Origin: Symbiodinium natans
Lineage: Eukaryota > Sar > Dinophyceae > Suessiales > Symbiodiniaceae
Direction: 5' to 3'
Length of the DNA stretch: 60,000 nt
NCBI GenBank assembly: GCA_905221605.1
Contig: CAJNDS010002477.1
Coordinates: 64,001-124,000 of the forward strand
In this document: positions 12,545-23,430 of the stretch, in pieces
Numbering within the stretch: position 1 is the first letter of the stretch
Layout: every line of letters starts with the position of its first letter
Notes under the pieces: generated by a model
Database searches by the model: none
What the model saw: the letters and a program-made list of their open reading frames with translations, nothing else
What the model was told of the DNA's origin: nothing
Position numbers and translations under genes: made by a program

Positions 12545-12619
12545 CTTGAGTTGGAACCCAATGGTTCCCACGATTGCCATGGTGAAATAGAGGAACTTCT
12601 GCAGTACTGCCAAGGTGAC
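12545..12619 (-). CDS. Membrane-segment exon of gene-family copy 1
   Basis: A 75-nt exon candidate on the minus strand, after an AG (TTTGAG|GTCACC) and before a GC donor (CTCAAG|GCC). It encodes a hydrophobic segment containing KFLYFTMAIVGTIGFQ. A second copy of the same length, frame and junctions lies at 34141-34215, where the segment reads RFLYFTLAIVGTIGFQ. Conservation of protein sequence and of both junctions is my main evidence that these are exons and not chance open frames. GC donors are an accepted dinoflagellate splice form. Family and function are not recognised; a membrane-spanning helix is likely. Confidence 0.55.
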
Positions 12620-12734
12620 CTCAAAGCAAAGTGGCGAGTCTTGGCACCACTGACTGCGGCCATCCGTGCTTCCTCGTAATCTGTAGTGAACACCGGTTCT
12701 TGCCAGAGTTTGAGGATCACTTCGAATGATCTGT

Positions 12735-12778
12735 GCCACGTGCTAGCCGAGCAGCCCGTGTGTCCCACATGAAGAAGC
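12735..12778 (-). CDS. Short exon GFFMWDTRA, gene-family copy 1
   Basis: After an AG acceptor (CACCCAG|GCTTCTTC) the minus strand encodes FFMWDTRAAR. The same 22 bases (12760-12781) recur exactly at 34705-34726, where the peptide reads FFMWDTRAPR, again directly after AG. A GC that could act as donor follows DTR in both. The exon's downstream limit is uncertain. It lies about 120 bp upstream of the 75-nt exon in this copy and about 490 bp upstream in copy 2. Confidence 0.45.
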
Positions 12779-13773
12779 CTGGGTGCGCTCAGCGAATGCT
12801 CCCCAACAGGAACACCTTAACACCCCTCATCCGAGGCAAATGGCAGGAAAGCCGCAATGCCCGCACCGACCCCCGGTCCCTTGGAACAAAGAACTGCCTG
12901 AAGAACTGCCTCACCATCCGAGCAACCGGACTCGCTCAAACTCAGGAAAAGAGCCAGGTTCATGTATTCCTCTTCCTTAGCGATGTTCGCACTCACATCT
13001 CACTGGACCACTGCTCCCACAGGATGAACACACGTCTTGGGCGGGTTCAGGCCCCACTTTCAAGCCTCAATAAACAATGTCCCTCTAAGCTCTATGAACA
13101 GTCAAGCACACGGAAGTCGCCTCACTCAAAAGGCCGGGCCTCGCTGCAACCTTTGAGGGAAACTCCCAAATTCGCCTCTCCCCCCTTGCATTCCTTGCAT
13201 TCTGCCGTGGCTCAAGCTCTTTGTCTCCCTCCAGCATGCAGACCTCGAGGGTGTCGAGCTCTTGCATTGGGCAAACGGGAAGCAAAGGCTGAGGCGAGGC
13301 AAGAGCGCTTTAAGTCAGCCCGCAAAACAAAAGAAAGAACAGCACGCATGTCACCTCAAAAGCACGTGTCAGTAGCAGAACTTAGGACTGTAATCCAGGG
13401 TCGTGTGCTGCAGGCGCGTGCCTTTTCAACAAGAACGCTTCAGGCTGATTCTTGCACAATACACGCCAGCCACCTTAGCGACATTGCTGGGAGTTACGAA
13501 ACTCCACTTCCATGGAAGCTGAAGACAAAGCAAAGGTCGGCATCCGACTTGCCTTACTAGTAGGCCAAGCCGCAAACCATGCTGCTGCGACACCTTTTGT
13601 TGCGCACAAACCCCTCAGATGCAGCAGTCAATGGGGCTTGAAGTTCCTGGTCAGCACTGCATTTGGATGCCACTCCACGTGCAGCCGGGGGAAGGCTCGT
13701 GTTGCCCCCGAACGGGAGTCCAGCTAACCAACGCCAGGCAGCAAGGCCAGAATGGTCAGCAACCCTGCCAGGC

Positions 13774-13865
13774 CAGTCTGTCCCCTCGTCATTCGCCTCC
13801 TCCTTGACTCGAACTTGCATGGTCGCGTAGATGGCGGTTTGCAGCACCGATGAGGCGTGCAGAAG
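13774..13865 (-). CDS. Exon candidate between shared exons, copy 1
   Basis: A 92-nt segment bounded by CTTACAG| and |GCCTGG. It encodes HASSVLQTAIYATMQVRVKE followed by an acidic stretch. A weakly similar peptide, ASSCYNFGMMYAIRAV, also follows CTTACAAG at about 37540-37590 in copy 2. Strand and position fit the same gene, but the order relative to the 14.8-kb exon differs between copies, so the relationship is tentative. Confidence 0.35.
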
Positions 13866-13982
13866 CTGTAAGCACGTGCGCGTTGCTCTGGCCCTTTTTA
13901 GCACAGGGCTCCGCCCAGTCCGCAAAGCCAGGTGACTAGGTTGCCAGGGCCAACCACATTGTCACCTTGATAGTCTTCTCAC

Positions 13983-14305
13983 CTTTTGTGAATGGCTGGA
14001 CAGAGCCAGATCACCACCAACAAAGCACAGCACCTTGAAGCCGTGAGAGAAGCCGACCACGCCAAGCAGGGTAGAAAGGACGTCGTTGGAGGCGGTGGCG
14101 ATTGTGTGTCATGATATGGCATACCCCACGGCGAAACCAACACAGATCTGGAGGTAGATGGTATAGCAGAGAACCACCCAGATGGAAATACGATGGTGCG
14201 AGCACTAGAGCAAAGATGATCACCGAGATCACGCCACCACAGATGAAGATTGCGCACCAGCGCATCCACCCAAGGACATGATGGCGAGACAGTAAGGAAA
14301 GAAGC
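13983..14305 (-). pseudogene. Polytopic membrane exon, frame broken, copy 1
   Basis: A 323-nt segment with an AG acceptor (TAACAG|GCTTC) and a canonical donor (AAAAG|GTGAGA). Its frames taken in turn give a continuous run of membrane-like peptide: FFPYCLAIMSLGG, then WCAIFICGGVISVIIFALVL in a second frame, then ISIWVVLCYTIYLQICVGFA and SNDVLSTLLGVVGFSHGFK back in the first. The last two are separated by a TGA at 14109-14111. Three or four transmembrane helices are likely. Because the splice sites are good while the frame is broken near 14.27 and 14.20 kb, this is either a decayed copy or a sequence with indel errors. The transporter or channel family was not recognised. Confidence 0.45.
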
Positions 14306-14419
14306 CTGTTAGAGATCATCGCACTTTGGCGCACATGGATGTCATGGTTGGTTGTATAGCAGTTGGCGCTTTAGAAGGCCGCGAATTTCCACTGCCCAGT
14401 CCACGCGTCCCAAACTTAC

Positions 14420-14718
14420 ATGGAAGTAGTGCGGCTGAGCTTCATCATGTTCATCGGTGGATATCGGTGGTCCATGATGAGCGTTCCCGTGGCGAAGCAC
14501 TCGCTAAAGAACTCCTTCATGCAGACGTGGCAGACGTTTGTTGCTCCAGTCGCTGGCCGCGTTCGTGCCTTCCTGCACACCTGGATCTGGGACCATCACT
14601 GGTGATGTTCAGCACGTTCTTCTTCATCTCGCAAAATCGCTGCAGGTTCATGGGGCCCAGGTCTGCCAAGGCTCCCGGTCCGAGCAACACAATGATCTGG
14701 AGCCAAAATGGCAAATGG
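14420..14718 (-). pseudogene. Exon with hydrophobic start and Cys-rich end, copy 1
   Basis: This segment ends at a strong donor (TTCCAT|GTAAGT). It begins PFWLQIIVLLGPGALADLG and NLQRFCEMKKNVLNITSDG in one frame and finishes in another frame with CHVCMKEFFSECFATGTLIM and MDHRYPPMNMMKLSRTTS. The frame must change near 14.55-14.60 kb. The order hydrophobic helix, loop, cysteine patch suggests a membrane protein loop. It lies between the 14.8-kb and 14.3-kb exons of the same strand. Confidence 0.4.
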
Positions 14719-14798
14719 CTGTGGGCTTGCGTTCGCTACTGGCCCAAGCAGTCGGGCATCTGCCTGGCCAACCCAGGCGCATGAAGTGCAGTCTGGAT

Positions 14799-14887
14799 GC
14801 CAGGGATGGTAGCCGCGTGCAGTGCGCGGTCGCAGATGCTGCCACGTACAGCGCAACTGACACAAGGGATTCAGCATATCCAAGCTT
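14799..14887 (-). CDS. Exon ATAHCTRLPSLA, copy 1
   Basis: The minus strand encodes GYAESLVSVALYVAASATAH followed by CTRLPSLA. Copy 2 carries CNAGSLVVAATATAHCTRLP at 35315-35400, with the same CTRLPSLA ending. The shared ending and shared relative position (after the 76-nt exon, before FFMWDTRA) support exon status. Exact junctions are not clear. Confidence 0.4.
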
Positions 14888-15132
14888 CTGTGACAAGTCA
14901 TGGAGAACCATGGAGAAAAAAGGCTGGACTCAACAAAACGACCACGGACAGGTTTGCATCTCAGCCCCCTCAGGCTGCTGGCGAGAAAGGAAAATAAAGG
15001 AGAGCAAACTCCTTCGTTCCATCCGTCCGTTCATCTTAATTTGTTTTCAAGAGATTTGTGATTTTTATCATTTGGGTCAAAACATGTTCGATCTTATCAG
15101 GAGTGGTATTTGGATCGATCACTTGGTGAGGG

Positions 15133-15170
15133 GTAGATGGATGGATGGAGGGATAGATGGATGGATGGAC
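15133..15170. repeat. (GATG)n microsatellite
   Basis: A short run of GATG/GGAT units, partly degenerate. Confidence 0.8.
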
Positions 15171-17085
15171 GATACACATATCTGACACCCATTCTCTCCT
15201 CTCCTGAACCCCCCCTGTGGCGACGATGCCTCTGCGGGATTACGGTTCTTTGGCCACGCCCTTTCCGAAAGGACAGTTTGAGCACTTCCTATGCGAACCT
15301 CCAGGCAGAGTCTCTGGAGTGCAAAAACGGAGCGACACTAGGCATGTCAAAGCCGCTTAACCACAGCAAAGATTGGTACGGAAATGCACAGAAGATCACA
15401 GCAGATCACAACATAGCACAGAATCCGAGCCGACACAACACACACGAAATGACACACAATACAGACGTGATTCGTGGCCATGCTCGGCTAGACTTCTCCG
15501 TCTCACTGCAAGCTCACGTCCTGATCACGACTATCGCAGCCTGATACACTAGCTTCCAGGAAGACTCTAAATGGTCACTTCAAAATGTGGTGCCTTTTTT
15601 GTTCGGCACTATCTCTGAAGAGCAGCAATGTGGTCCTTTCTGGGGTCCTTTTTATATACGGCGGCCCCTATTATTTAGGGCACCCAAAAAGGGACCATAA
15701 TTTAGAGAACTGACCAAATCACTCCGAAAGAGCGAGATGCCCCGAACTAGGCCCTCGTAGTTTCCGGGCCTGGAAGAGCTCCTGCAACGACCAGCGAAGG
15801 AAGTGCCACCTTTGCTCTGTACAGGGCATGCAGTGGTGGGCACCGCGCTTTGTAAACTTTGTTGTCAATCCAAGACAGTGCCAGGGTCTGGGTTAAGCTT
15901 CGGAAACGGCAGCAATGAGGGCTTGCATACATCGTGCCACAACTTTCTCGAGCCCCACCTGCTGCACAAGAATTTAGACGTTCGTCAAATCGGCTTCAAC
16001 CCATGCTGCCAGTGGGACAAGGTAGCGGCGTCGGCCAAAGTCATAAAGCACCTTTGCTGACCATACGCCCTGGTCGATGCATGAAGGCCCCCGCACACCA
16101 CGCAATTCAGACTGCGCACCGCCTAGCTTCGATGCGGAAGCTGCGGGAGGCTTGCCCAAACTTCATCCAGGAAACGCCGAAGGTAACCAGCACTGTGGTG
16201 AGCGCCAGCCTTGGAACATTGGCTTCCGCTTCCATGCCATGGGCTATCATGGGCTCTGAAAGGAGAGACCACTCAGGTACCCCTTAGTGAGCCTTAGTGA
16301 GTTCTACAGTTCTACTGCAAATGGCCCCAACATCGACCCCACAGCGGCCTGAGCCTTGTTCCTACGCTTCCCCATCGGCCCAGCGGCGCAGCAGCAGTGA
16401 GCTGAAAGAGCCGAGAGGTCTGGCGCATGCAGCTGATCACCTGGGCTTTCAGTCTTTCAGAAGGCTTCAGAGGCTCAGCAGCCTAACACAGGGAGCCTCT
16501 GAAACTCTCAAACTCTCAAACCTTCTGAAGGCATCGAGAGCTGAGGCGAACACACGGGTTTCAAGCTTGCTCCTTGCCGCTTGGGGCTGACGGCAACGAC
16601 GAAAGGTTCTGGAATGAAAGTCCAGCCTTCATATCATCTCGATGTTGACTAAACGGGCGAGACGGCCTTGCACTAAATGTTGATGTGAAAGATATGGAAA
16701 CGTTTGTTCTTTGAGCTTCGGCACCTCTCGCCATCGCTGCTGGGCCTGGGAAGAGCAGACTTGACCTCCAGCGGCTGATTCGGAGAACAAGCTTTGACGT
16801 CTTGGTTTGCGGGGTGGCATGCGCTGGCATATGTGTTTTGGGAGGCCCGAGTGCAGAGCACAAGCAGGTGGATCTAAGCGGATCTCGCCCTCGCGTTTCT
16901 GCACAACACCGTCGCCTCATTGTGCCTAAATCGTTAGCGCATGCCCCTTTTCGTTCTATTCTGCATCGATACCCAAGCGAAATTGGCAAGGCTAGCGGCT
17001 AGACCCACCCCGAATCACCTTTAATGTCCTCCCCCAACACCAAGCCCTGTTCATTCTAAATACCCAGTATCCCGGCATTGCAGGC
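15171..17085. other. Probable intron or spacer of copy 1
   Basis: This stretch lies between two exons of the minus-strand gene family. It contains possible but unsupported exon patches on the minus strand, for example WSAKVLYDFGRRRYLVPLA near 16.03 kb. I do not call them. Confidence 0.3.
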
Positions 17086-17161
17086 CTTCCAGGACCGAGC
17101 GTGCAAAGGCCACGACGGTCTGAGAGATTCCACGCCACATCGACATTTGCACGTAGCAGGC
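17086..17161 (-). CDS. 76-nt exon ACYVQMSMWRG, copy 1
   Basis: Bounded by AG (CACTAG|GCC) and a GC donor (GGAAG|GCC). It encodes ACYVQMSMWRGISQTVVAFA and then RSVLE. A copy of exactly the same length, with the same AG and GC junctions, is at 37647-37722 and reads ACYLQMSMWRGLSLSVVAFA then RSVLK. The two DNA copies differ at roughly one site in five, with clear protein-level constraint. This is the best-supported exon pair in the window. The protein family is unknown to me. Confidence 0.6.
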
Positions 17162-20100
17162 CTAGTGCATGAAAATGTGGAAAGATCAGTGCACCAAGCG
17201 AGATGTTGCGACACCCCGGCATGTATGCAGACAGACCTGCCCTGAGGCGATGTACTCCATGAGTGACGTGCTTCGAACAACGGTCTGGAGTTTCAGCATA
17301 TGGTCTTTCAACTATGCAGGTGATAGAGGTGGTAGCCGTAGGTTATGTGTTTCGCAGGAACACAGCCACAAACTCAAGAAACCCGATAGCACAAGCCACT
17401 TTTGGATGCTTTGTGATTTTGGAGTCGATGGGCCCTGATGTTTTGGTATAGGATAGAACCCGAACCACACGTGTCGAGCATTGAGGCTTGGAGTGAAGAA
17501 GGTACAGGACCTGCAGGCCGAACCCCAGAAGGACAAGTTGCATCTCTTGACCTCTGAATCTCGGACTGAGCGACACCCAAGAGGCAGGCAGAAGACAGCG
17601 CGTACAAGGCCGTCTTCCTGACAATGCAAGCGAGTTGCGAGATGCTACTTTCCAACAGAACACAAGCTCGCGCTCTCTGCTTCTCAGTCTTCTTCTGCAG
17701 GGCCTGAGGAGCGGGGGTACTCCCGCCTTCCCGCTGGCAAAGGCACACTCTCGTTCGGGAGTCGGTCCAATGGTGGCACACTTGACAATCGAAAAACATG
17801 GCGCTCGATTTTTGCTGTTGTTTCTTTTCTTCTTGTTTGCTCTTGTCGTGTTTTTCTTCTATCTCACTCTCTCTCCCCCTCTCCCCATTTTCTCAGTAGG
17901 TGCCTGCGTCAACATTGGGCGCATGCACAAAGCGCCAACGCTTAGGCTTACAGTGGCTTTGAACCCAGCAGCAAACAAACAACAAAAAAGCTCGTTGCAC
18001 TGCAAGGGTCGTGATTCCAATCGGTTCCGCCAGATCCCGTCCTTGGGACTTTCGGGATTTGAATGTCAAGCTATTCATAATCAGCTATTCATAAGAGCGC
18101 TGCCGCTCAATCCAAAACATGCAGTGCCACGCGTGCAACTTCCATGTCCGAAATTCTGCTAGAGAACTACACCTCTAGAGGGACAGTAGCCAGGAATTTG
18201 CCTTTTGAAGTTGTGGGCGGGTGACGTGCGTGCGTCGGCTCCTTCAAATACTTTCTCCCTTCACTGGGCACGTGGGCCTCAACTTGGAACTCTGAGGTTG
18301 TGCATGCCAATAAGTCGAAGTGCCAGACATTTGCCAAACCATGCAATTTCGACCAAGCTTGCGGCATAAGTCCATACACCTCGTGCCCCTTGAGCTGGCT
18401 ATGCTAACTAAGCCTCTGCGATACTCCCTTACAGCAGGGGCTGGGCAGAGGGCCTCGAACAAACAGAGATATCACCCAATGTCGAATGTCGAAGTCTAAT
18501 CATTAATCTCAGCCAAAACCAGAGCTCCCAGGACATCGCTGTCGTGATTGGTAAAAACCGAGTCAATCCACAAGAAGCCCTCTGGCTGTTGCGAAGCACA
18601 TGATATTCGAGCTTCAGATCCGCCTGGAAGCTACGAAGGTTTCAAGGGCCGAACTTCAAGGATTCCCGCTTTTTCTTTGCAGCTTTAGGTGCACAGGGTT
18701 TCTTGGTCATCAGCATGCTACCAACAGCACACGCCATTGCGAAGCTTTGATAAGCAGATTCGAAGGGAAGCTTCTTGAACTGAAGCTAAACTGTGCTGGA
18801 CTGCAGTTCCCTTCTCCATTCCGACGAACGCGCGAGCGCGCGCGAGGCCCCTGTTTGCCACATTTGGGCTCGGCGGGAAGATTTGCATGATTTTTCTGTC
18901 GCTGAGAGCGACCTGGACACTTGACAATACTCTTGGGAAGATGTAGTAACGGTCGCATCGGCTCACTGTACCGAGACTCATAACCAGAAAGTTTCGAAAT
19001 GGCCACAAGCTTCGAACTTCCGAGCCTTGTGTCACCCTGAACCCCATAAACCCTTTCAAATCTTAAACCAACTCATCGAAGGCAATCTGCTGAGACACCC
19101 TTATGTTGAAAGGAAAGGGCATAGCTCTCCCCAAAACATGAACACCCCTGCCAGGCTTCGAAGCAACAGGACCCGTGCCGCAACCGCAAAGAACCAGATG
19201 CCTCCAAGTGCAGCTGCATCGATGCCTGCGGCGGCACGGAGGAGGGGGTTCGTCCGTGGCTGGTCCCGCCATGAGGGTGGGATGCAAAACAGCAACGGGC
19301 TAGGCTTTTGGCATCTTTGGGACATCTCAATGCAGAACTTTCGGCGAGCATCATGCTCCGAAAGCAGAAGCCTGCCGCCTAGAGGGGCTGAAGTTAGCTA
19401 GCTTTTTGCCTTGCCTTTCTGGAAGCACCACTGGTATGACAGGCCGGTGCCTCAGCAAGACCGCGGAGCAACGAACACCATCTTGCGCCTGAATCCTTTA
19501 ACGAGTCAGACCAAGCCACTGTCGACCTCGTGGGTTAGATGATCCAGGATCGTGAGCTGTATCCTCAGTCACAAAGCCAGCCACAGCAGGCAGCCATCTA
19601 TTGGCGCAAGATGACGGTCAGAACGAAGCCGTACCACAACAAGCCCGTGAATCTGGACAAGCAGGGCGCACATGTTTGCGGCTAGAGAACGCTATGTGCA
19701 ATGTGAGCAACGTCTGAGGCCTTTGCAAGGCGCAAAAAACCCGCGAAACCCTAAACCCATGAGCCGGCGAGTAGGGAGTATAGAAAAGAGCCAGGGATGG
19801 AGTTGCGAAGAGCTCGCCAGCCCGTGGAGCAAGCACGAGAGGGCTGGAATTGCGCTTGCAGCGCAGAAGCCTTGAATCATCGTCTCATCTTCTGTGACAT
19901 TTGGGGGGAGCTCAGCTCTTGCATGGAACTGCTGGAGGAGGAGGGCTTGGCAGCCGGAAGTCGACATGGACGCTGACCCAGAGTCCCAGCGCATGTTCCT
20001 GCAACCGCGAATGACCAGTTTCCAGAGGCCAGGCCCTGCACCCAGAGCTGTGCACAGAACTGCGCACAGTCTCACGGGCGGAATTCTCCAATCAAGATGT

Positions 20101-20487
20101 CTGACCCGAACAAAAGGACCATGAAAGATCATGAAGCTAGACAAACCCCCCGGAACATTTTCAGAGAAACATGGCCAGACTTTGCAGGCAAAGGCGCCGC
20201 GAAGTCTTGAAGTAGGAGCCCAGCCCGCCGCAGGACCAAACTGCAAGCCTCTGAAGTCTTCGAAAGCTTCGGGGTTTCTGCAGGTTCTTCCAAACTGAAT
20301 TCAATATTGCATTTTGCAGAATGGGTTTCGGCTCACACCACCTTTGGGGCCAAGTGTCAATGCCCCAATTCCGATGGCCACGTCGGTGGCGAGCGCTGCG
20401 CGATGCAGCGGGGACTCCTGGACCTAAAGGGTCCAGCATCGGCTGAGGGCTTTTCAAGTCTAACATGCTCTGATCCTGCATCCCTGC
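17162..20487. other. No supported gene
   Basis: I see several short open frames but no pair of frames or splice sites that I trust. A minus-strand patch near 18.9-19.0 kb (FRNFLVMSLGTVSRCDRYYI) is the most protein-like. A telomere-like AAACCCTAAACCC word lies near 19741. Confidence 0.35.
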
Positions 20488-20568
20488 CTGGTCAGAGGCC
20501 ACAGATAAGGCCGCCAGCACCAGAAAAGAGAAGTTCAGGAGCAGGATGACACCTAACTCTTGCGGCAA
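20488..20568 (-). CDS. Single transmembrane exon candidate
   Basis: An 81-nt, phase-0 segment between TTTTAG| and a GC donor (GACCAG|GCAGGG). It encodes 27 residues including QELGVILLLNFSFLVLAALS, a clear transmembrane helix or signal anchor. Length divisible by three and good junctions make an exon plausible. It is on the same strand as the gene family to its left, but I see no link to it. Confidence 0.4.
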
Positions 20569-21540
20569 CTAAAATCTCAGCAGGTTCTCGACGAGATACA
20601 GTTGGCGCATGCGTATTCTTGAGTAGATGGAACACGACATGAGCAACAGCTTTCTCGAGCACAAGGCATTTTGCTTGGACGCGTATCAGGCTGATGAACG
20701 TCTGCATTACGTGAGCTGCTCCCTCACCCTTCCGAGCTGTCTGTGCTACGTACTCAAGCCCTCAAGGTGAGCGTCTGCTGCTGCTACTGGGTTTCTGTTT
20801 CATCACTCACAGATCTGTGACGACATGAACGAAGGCTTGCTTCCTGCTGAATCCTGCTGACTTGCTTTTTGCTTTCAGCAGAGTCGCAGTAATACGCCTT
20901 TGAAGCGGCCAAAGCCTTCACAGATGGCACAAGCGACTCTGTGAACTCCGTGTGCTCCTGAGCTGGGTGGCCGGGTGTTCTTGCCCAGCGGGGTCATACA
21001 GCAAACACACAAGATGTGCAGTTTTCTCATGTTCTCTCTGTCCGTGACAGCACAAGTGAGGAAAATTGCCCATCGCCATACTCTCACAGGTCTCTCAATT
21101 CTAAGGGCTCACCCCTGCATGTCAAAGCGTTGACATTGTCCACGCACACCCACTTGCTTGCCAGACACTGGTTTCCACTGAATCAGGGGGGTCAGACCGC
21201 AGATTCTCATCCAAATCCTTATCTGCGAACATTAGTGCACCTCTCACAGACAACACTCGCACGAAAATGTTGATTACCGACTACCAACCTTGCTTCGTTC
21301 AACGTGGTCCCTGTTACCTGATACCAAAAAGCTTTCCGTCACTTCCTTGGTTCTGCATCGACCACGGATACTGTCGCTACAACTGATTGGGCTCGCGTAA
21401 CTCTGTCTACCCCCTTCTACTGTACGAAAATCCCAGCAGCGTAGAAAAAAGCAAGACCAAGCAATACTTGTGACAGTGCTAGCGGGGATCCAGTCCTCAT
21501 AGTAGCATCTGGGCGTGAAGAGACAAGACCAGGAGGGGTA

Positions 21541-21633
21541 AACGAGAGAGACAGAGGGAGAGTCAGAGTGAGAGAGGAGAGAGAGGAGAGAGAGAGAGAG
21601 AGAGAGAGTCAGAGAGAGAGAGTCAGAGAGCAC
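21541..21633. repeat. (GA)n-rich microsatellite
   Basis: Runs of GAGAGA with GAGTCAGA interruptions, about 90 bp. Confidence 0.9.
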
Positions 21634-21874
21634 ATTCAAGAGCGGTAATTGTTGAGAACTCCGTATGCATCCCTGAATACATCAATTCTTCGCTGCTTCT
21701 CCCCGAGTTACCACAAACGCAGCAAGCAACTAAGCGAGGCTCTTGTGATGTCATAAGCATCTCATTCTGTCGCACTTGGCTTAGGGTTCATCGTGCTGCG
21801 ACGTCGTCGGCGGGCATGTCGTTAGGTTCTTTCAGCATCTTTGCTGAGGGCGACGGCTGGCATTTGCTACCTAA

Positions 21875-21978
21875 TTTGGGATGTTCCCCCTTATGCTAAC
21901 AGTCCTTAATAGGAATTATAGGGACTATAATCAAAGGTACTATACTCCCTATTCGACTATAAGGGGGAACATCCCAAA
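21875..21978. mobile_element. 104-bp MITE-like element with perfect 20-bp inverted ends
   Basis: The ends are exact reverse complements: TTTGGGATGTTCCCCCTTAT at 21875-21894 and its complement at 21959-21978. The roughly 64-bp interior is AT-rich, unlike the flanks, and contains weaker nested inverted words (AATAGG/CCTATT). No coding capacity. I could not identify a target-site duplication next to the ends, so a non-autonomous DNA transposon is only one reading; a hairpin-forming introner-type element is another. Confidence 0.6.
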
Positions 21979-22113
21979 ACATATCCAACATATCCCAAAA
22001 GCTGGGAAGGTCCGCCAAGGTGCCCCACGAAACCCAACCACACTCGGATGGATTTCGGGATTGGTTTTGGCAGCTCCTGCAGCTGGATGCAGAATTTCGA
22101 AGGCTCAACTTCA

Positions 22114-22143
22114 CATAGGCTGCCATAGGCTGCCATAGGCTGC
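22114..22143. repeat. 10-bp unit repeated three times
   Basis: Three perfect copies of CATAGGCTGC in tandem. Confidence 0.9.
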
Positions 22144-22263
22144 CAGAGTTCCGCAGCTTAGCGTTGGCCAAAGAACTAATCTCGCGAAGTGCCCCACTGG
22201 CCTACTCCGTGTAGGGCTGTAGTCTAACAACTGGGATGAAGCAATGTCTTGCGGAGTTTAGGC

Positions 22264-22378
22264 CTTGGGAATACCGTGGTACCAGCACTGGAGTTGCAAA
22301 CCGCGCCGACAACGCACGTGCCTGCAGTATCTCCATTTCCTCCTCCCGCTCCGACTCCTGTGAATCCAAATCCAAGGC
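22264..22378 (-). CDS. Charged-helix exon candidate
   Basis: A 115-nt segment between TTTGAG| and a GC donor (CCCAAG|GCC). It encodes LDLDSQESEREEEMEILQAR followed by ALSARFATPVLVPRYSQ. The Glu-rich helix and the two dinoflagellate-type junctions suggest a real exon on the minus strand. No family is recognised and no neighbouring exon is certain. Confidence 0.4.
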
Positions 22379-23209
22379 CTCAAAGCAGCAGTGGTTTATG
22401 AGCTTTGGGAGACTACACAACACAGTCGTCGCGTGCATGGCCTCGCAAGGACCGCAAGGACAGCAAGTTCCCCCCCCAGAGTCATAGCAGAGTCTTGAAA
22501 GACAAGCTGCGGCACAGCCATGCAGCCTCGGGCTCCTCGGCAGAATTCGGCAGAATTTGTGTACTGAAGTGCCGAAGCATCCCAAAGGCCTACAAGACTT
22601 CGCTTGCAACACTGTGCCTGCACAAAAACCAGCAGTCCGCACAGCCATCTACAGCCTCACCGCCCCCCAAAAGCCAAAAGCCAAAGGCCCGTAAGAATTT
22701 CACAGGCCTGGCATGTACGTTGAGCCATACCACTGGCAACACAGCACAGGAAGAATGAGAAGGGCAGCCTGCCCTTCCACGCCTTGACTCGCATGTGGGC
22801 TATCGCTTGGCAAATGACACTGCTGAACCCCAATTGAAGCCCATCCCCTCAAGGCAGAACCTAAACGCCTCTGCGTCCTGGCTGCTCCTTCGACCGTATG
22901 TCTGGGCTTGCAGGGATGAGCTGCGTCTCCCGGTGCTTGAACCTGCACGCACCACCACGTAATCTGCCTGTAACAGCCAAACAGCTCTACCCAATTTCTC
23001 TCTGTGCTGGTTCTGTTGTGGGATCATCTCCAGGTCTTGGGCCGTTTTCGGCGCTGTCTGGAGAAGCTTTCGAAAGGTGTTTCTAGCGTCCTCCGCAACG
23101 AAGAATTCGTTCCCTTCGATTCTTGTAGGGCGAATTCAGGCGCCATGTTTCAAAAAACTGCACGCGCAGAAGAGATTTGGCGAGCGCAGCGTTGCAAAGT
23201 CCCCAACAT

Positions 23210-23430
23210 CGCGCAAGTAAGTTTTTGGTCTTGTTGAAGTGTCTTGCTCTCGATGCTCTTTTGTCCAAGCCTGGGTGTGTTCATTTTTTTTGTGATCTCA
23301 AAGAGTTCTATGTGGAGGTCGATCTGTGCTGGGATGTCAATGTGGCAAATTGTGCTAGCTGAAACTGTGCTGTTGTTGAGCTTGCGCAAGCGCTGCAATG
23401 CATTGCAAGATGCTACAAGGCAGCATGCAC
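23210..23430 (-). CDS. Exon candidate of unknown function
   Basis: The minus frame of a 142-codon open region includes STICHIDIPAQIDLHIELFE, ITKKMNTPRLGQKSIESKTL and a leading LQRLRKLNNSTVSAS. The composition is balanced and charged, unlike surrounding frames. The opposite strand also has an open, fairly protein-like frame (23177-23362), so strand choice is uncertain. Junctions were not fixed. Confidence 0.3.

Noticed and set aside
12733-13560. 275-codon plus-strand ORF
   Set aside because: Long, but it overlaps the conserved minus-strand GFFMWDTRA exon, has no domain, and its Ser/Arg/Lys-rich composition looks like chance openness.
14700-14712. 13-bp match to the dinoflagellate spliced leader (minus strand GCCATTTTGGCTC)
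   Set aside because: It falls inside a coding-like exon (PFWLQI codons), lacks the rest of the leader and the AG/AAG end, so chance or coding constraint explains it. The 11-base match at 29466-29476 is weaker still.
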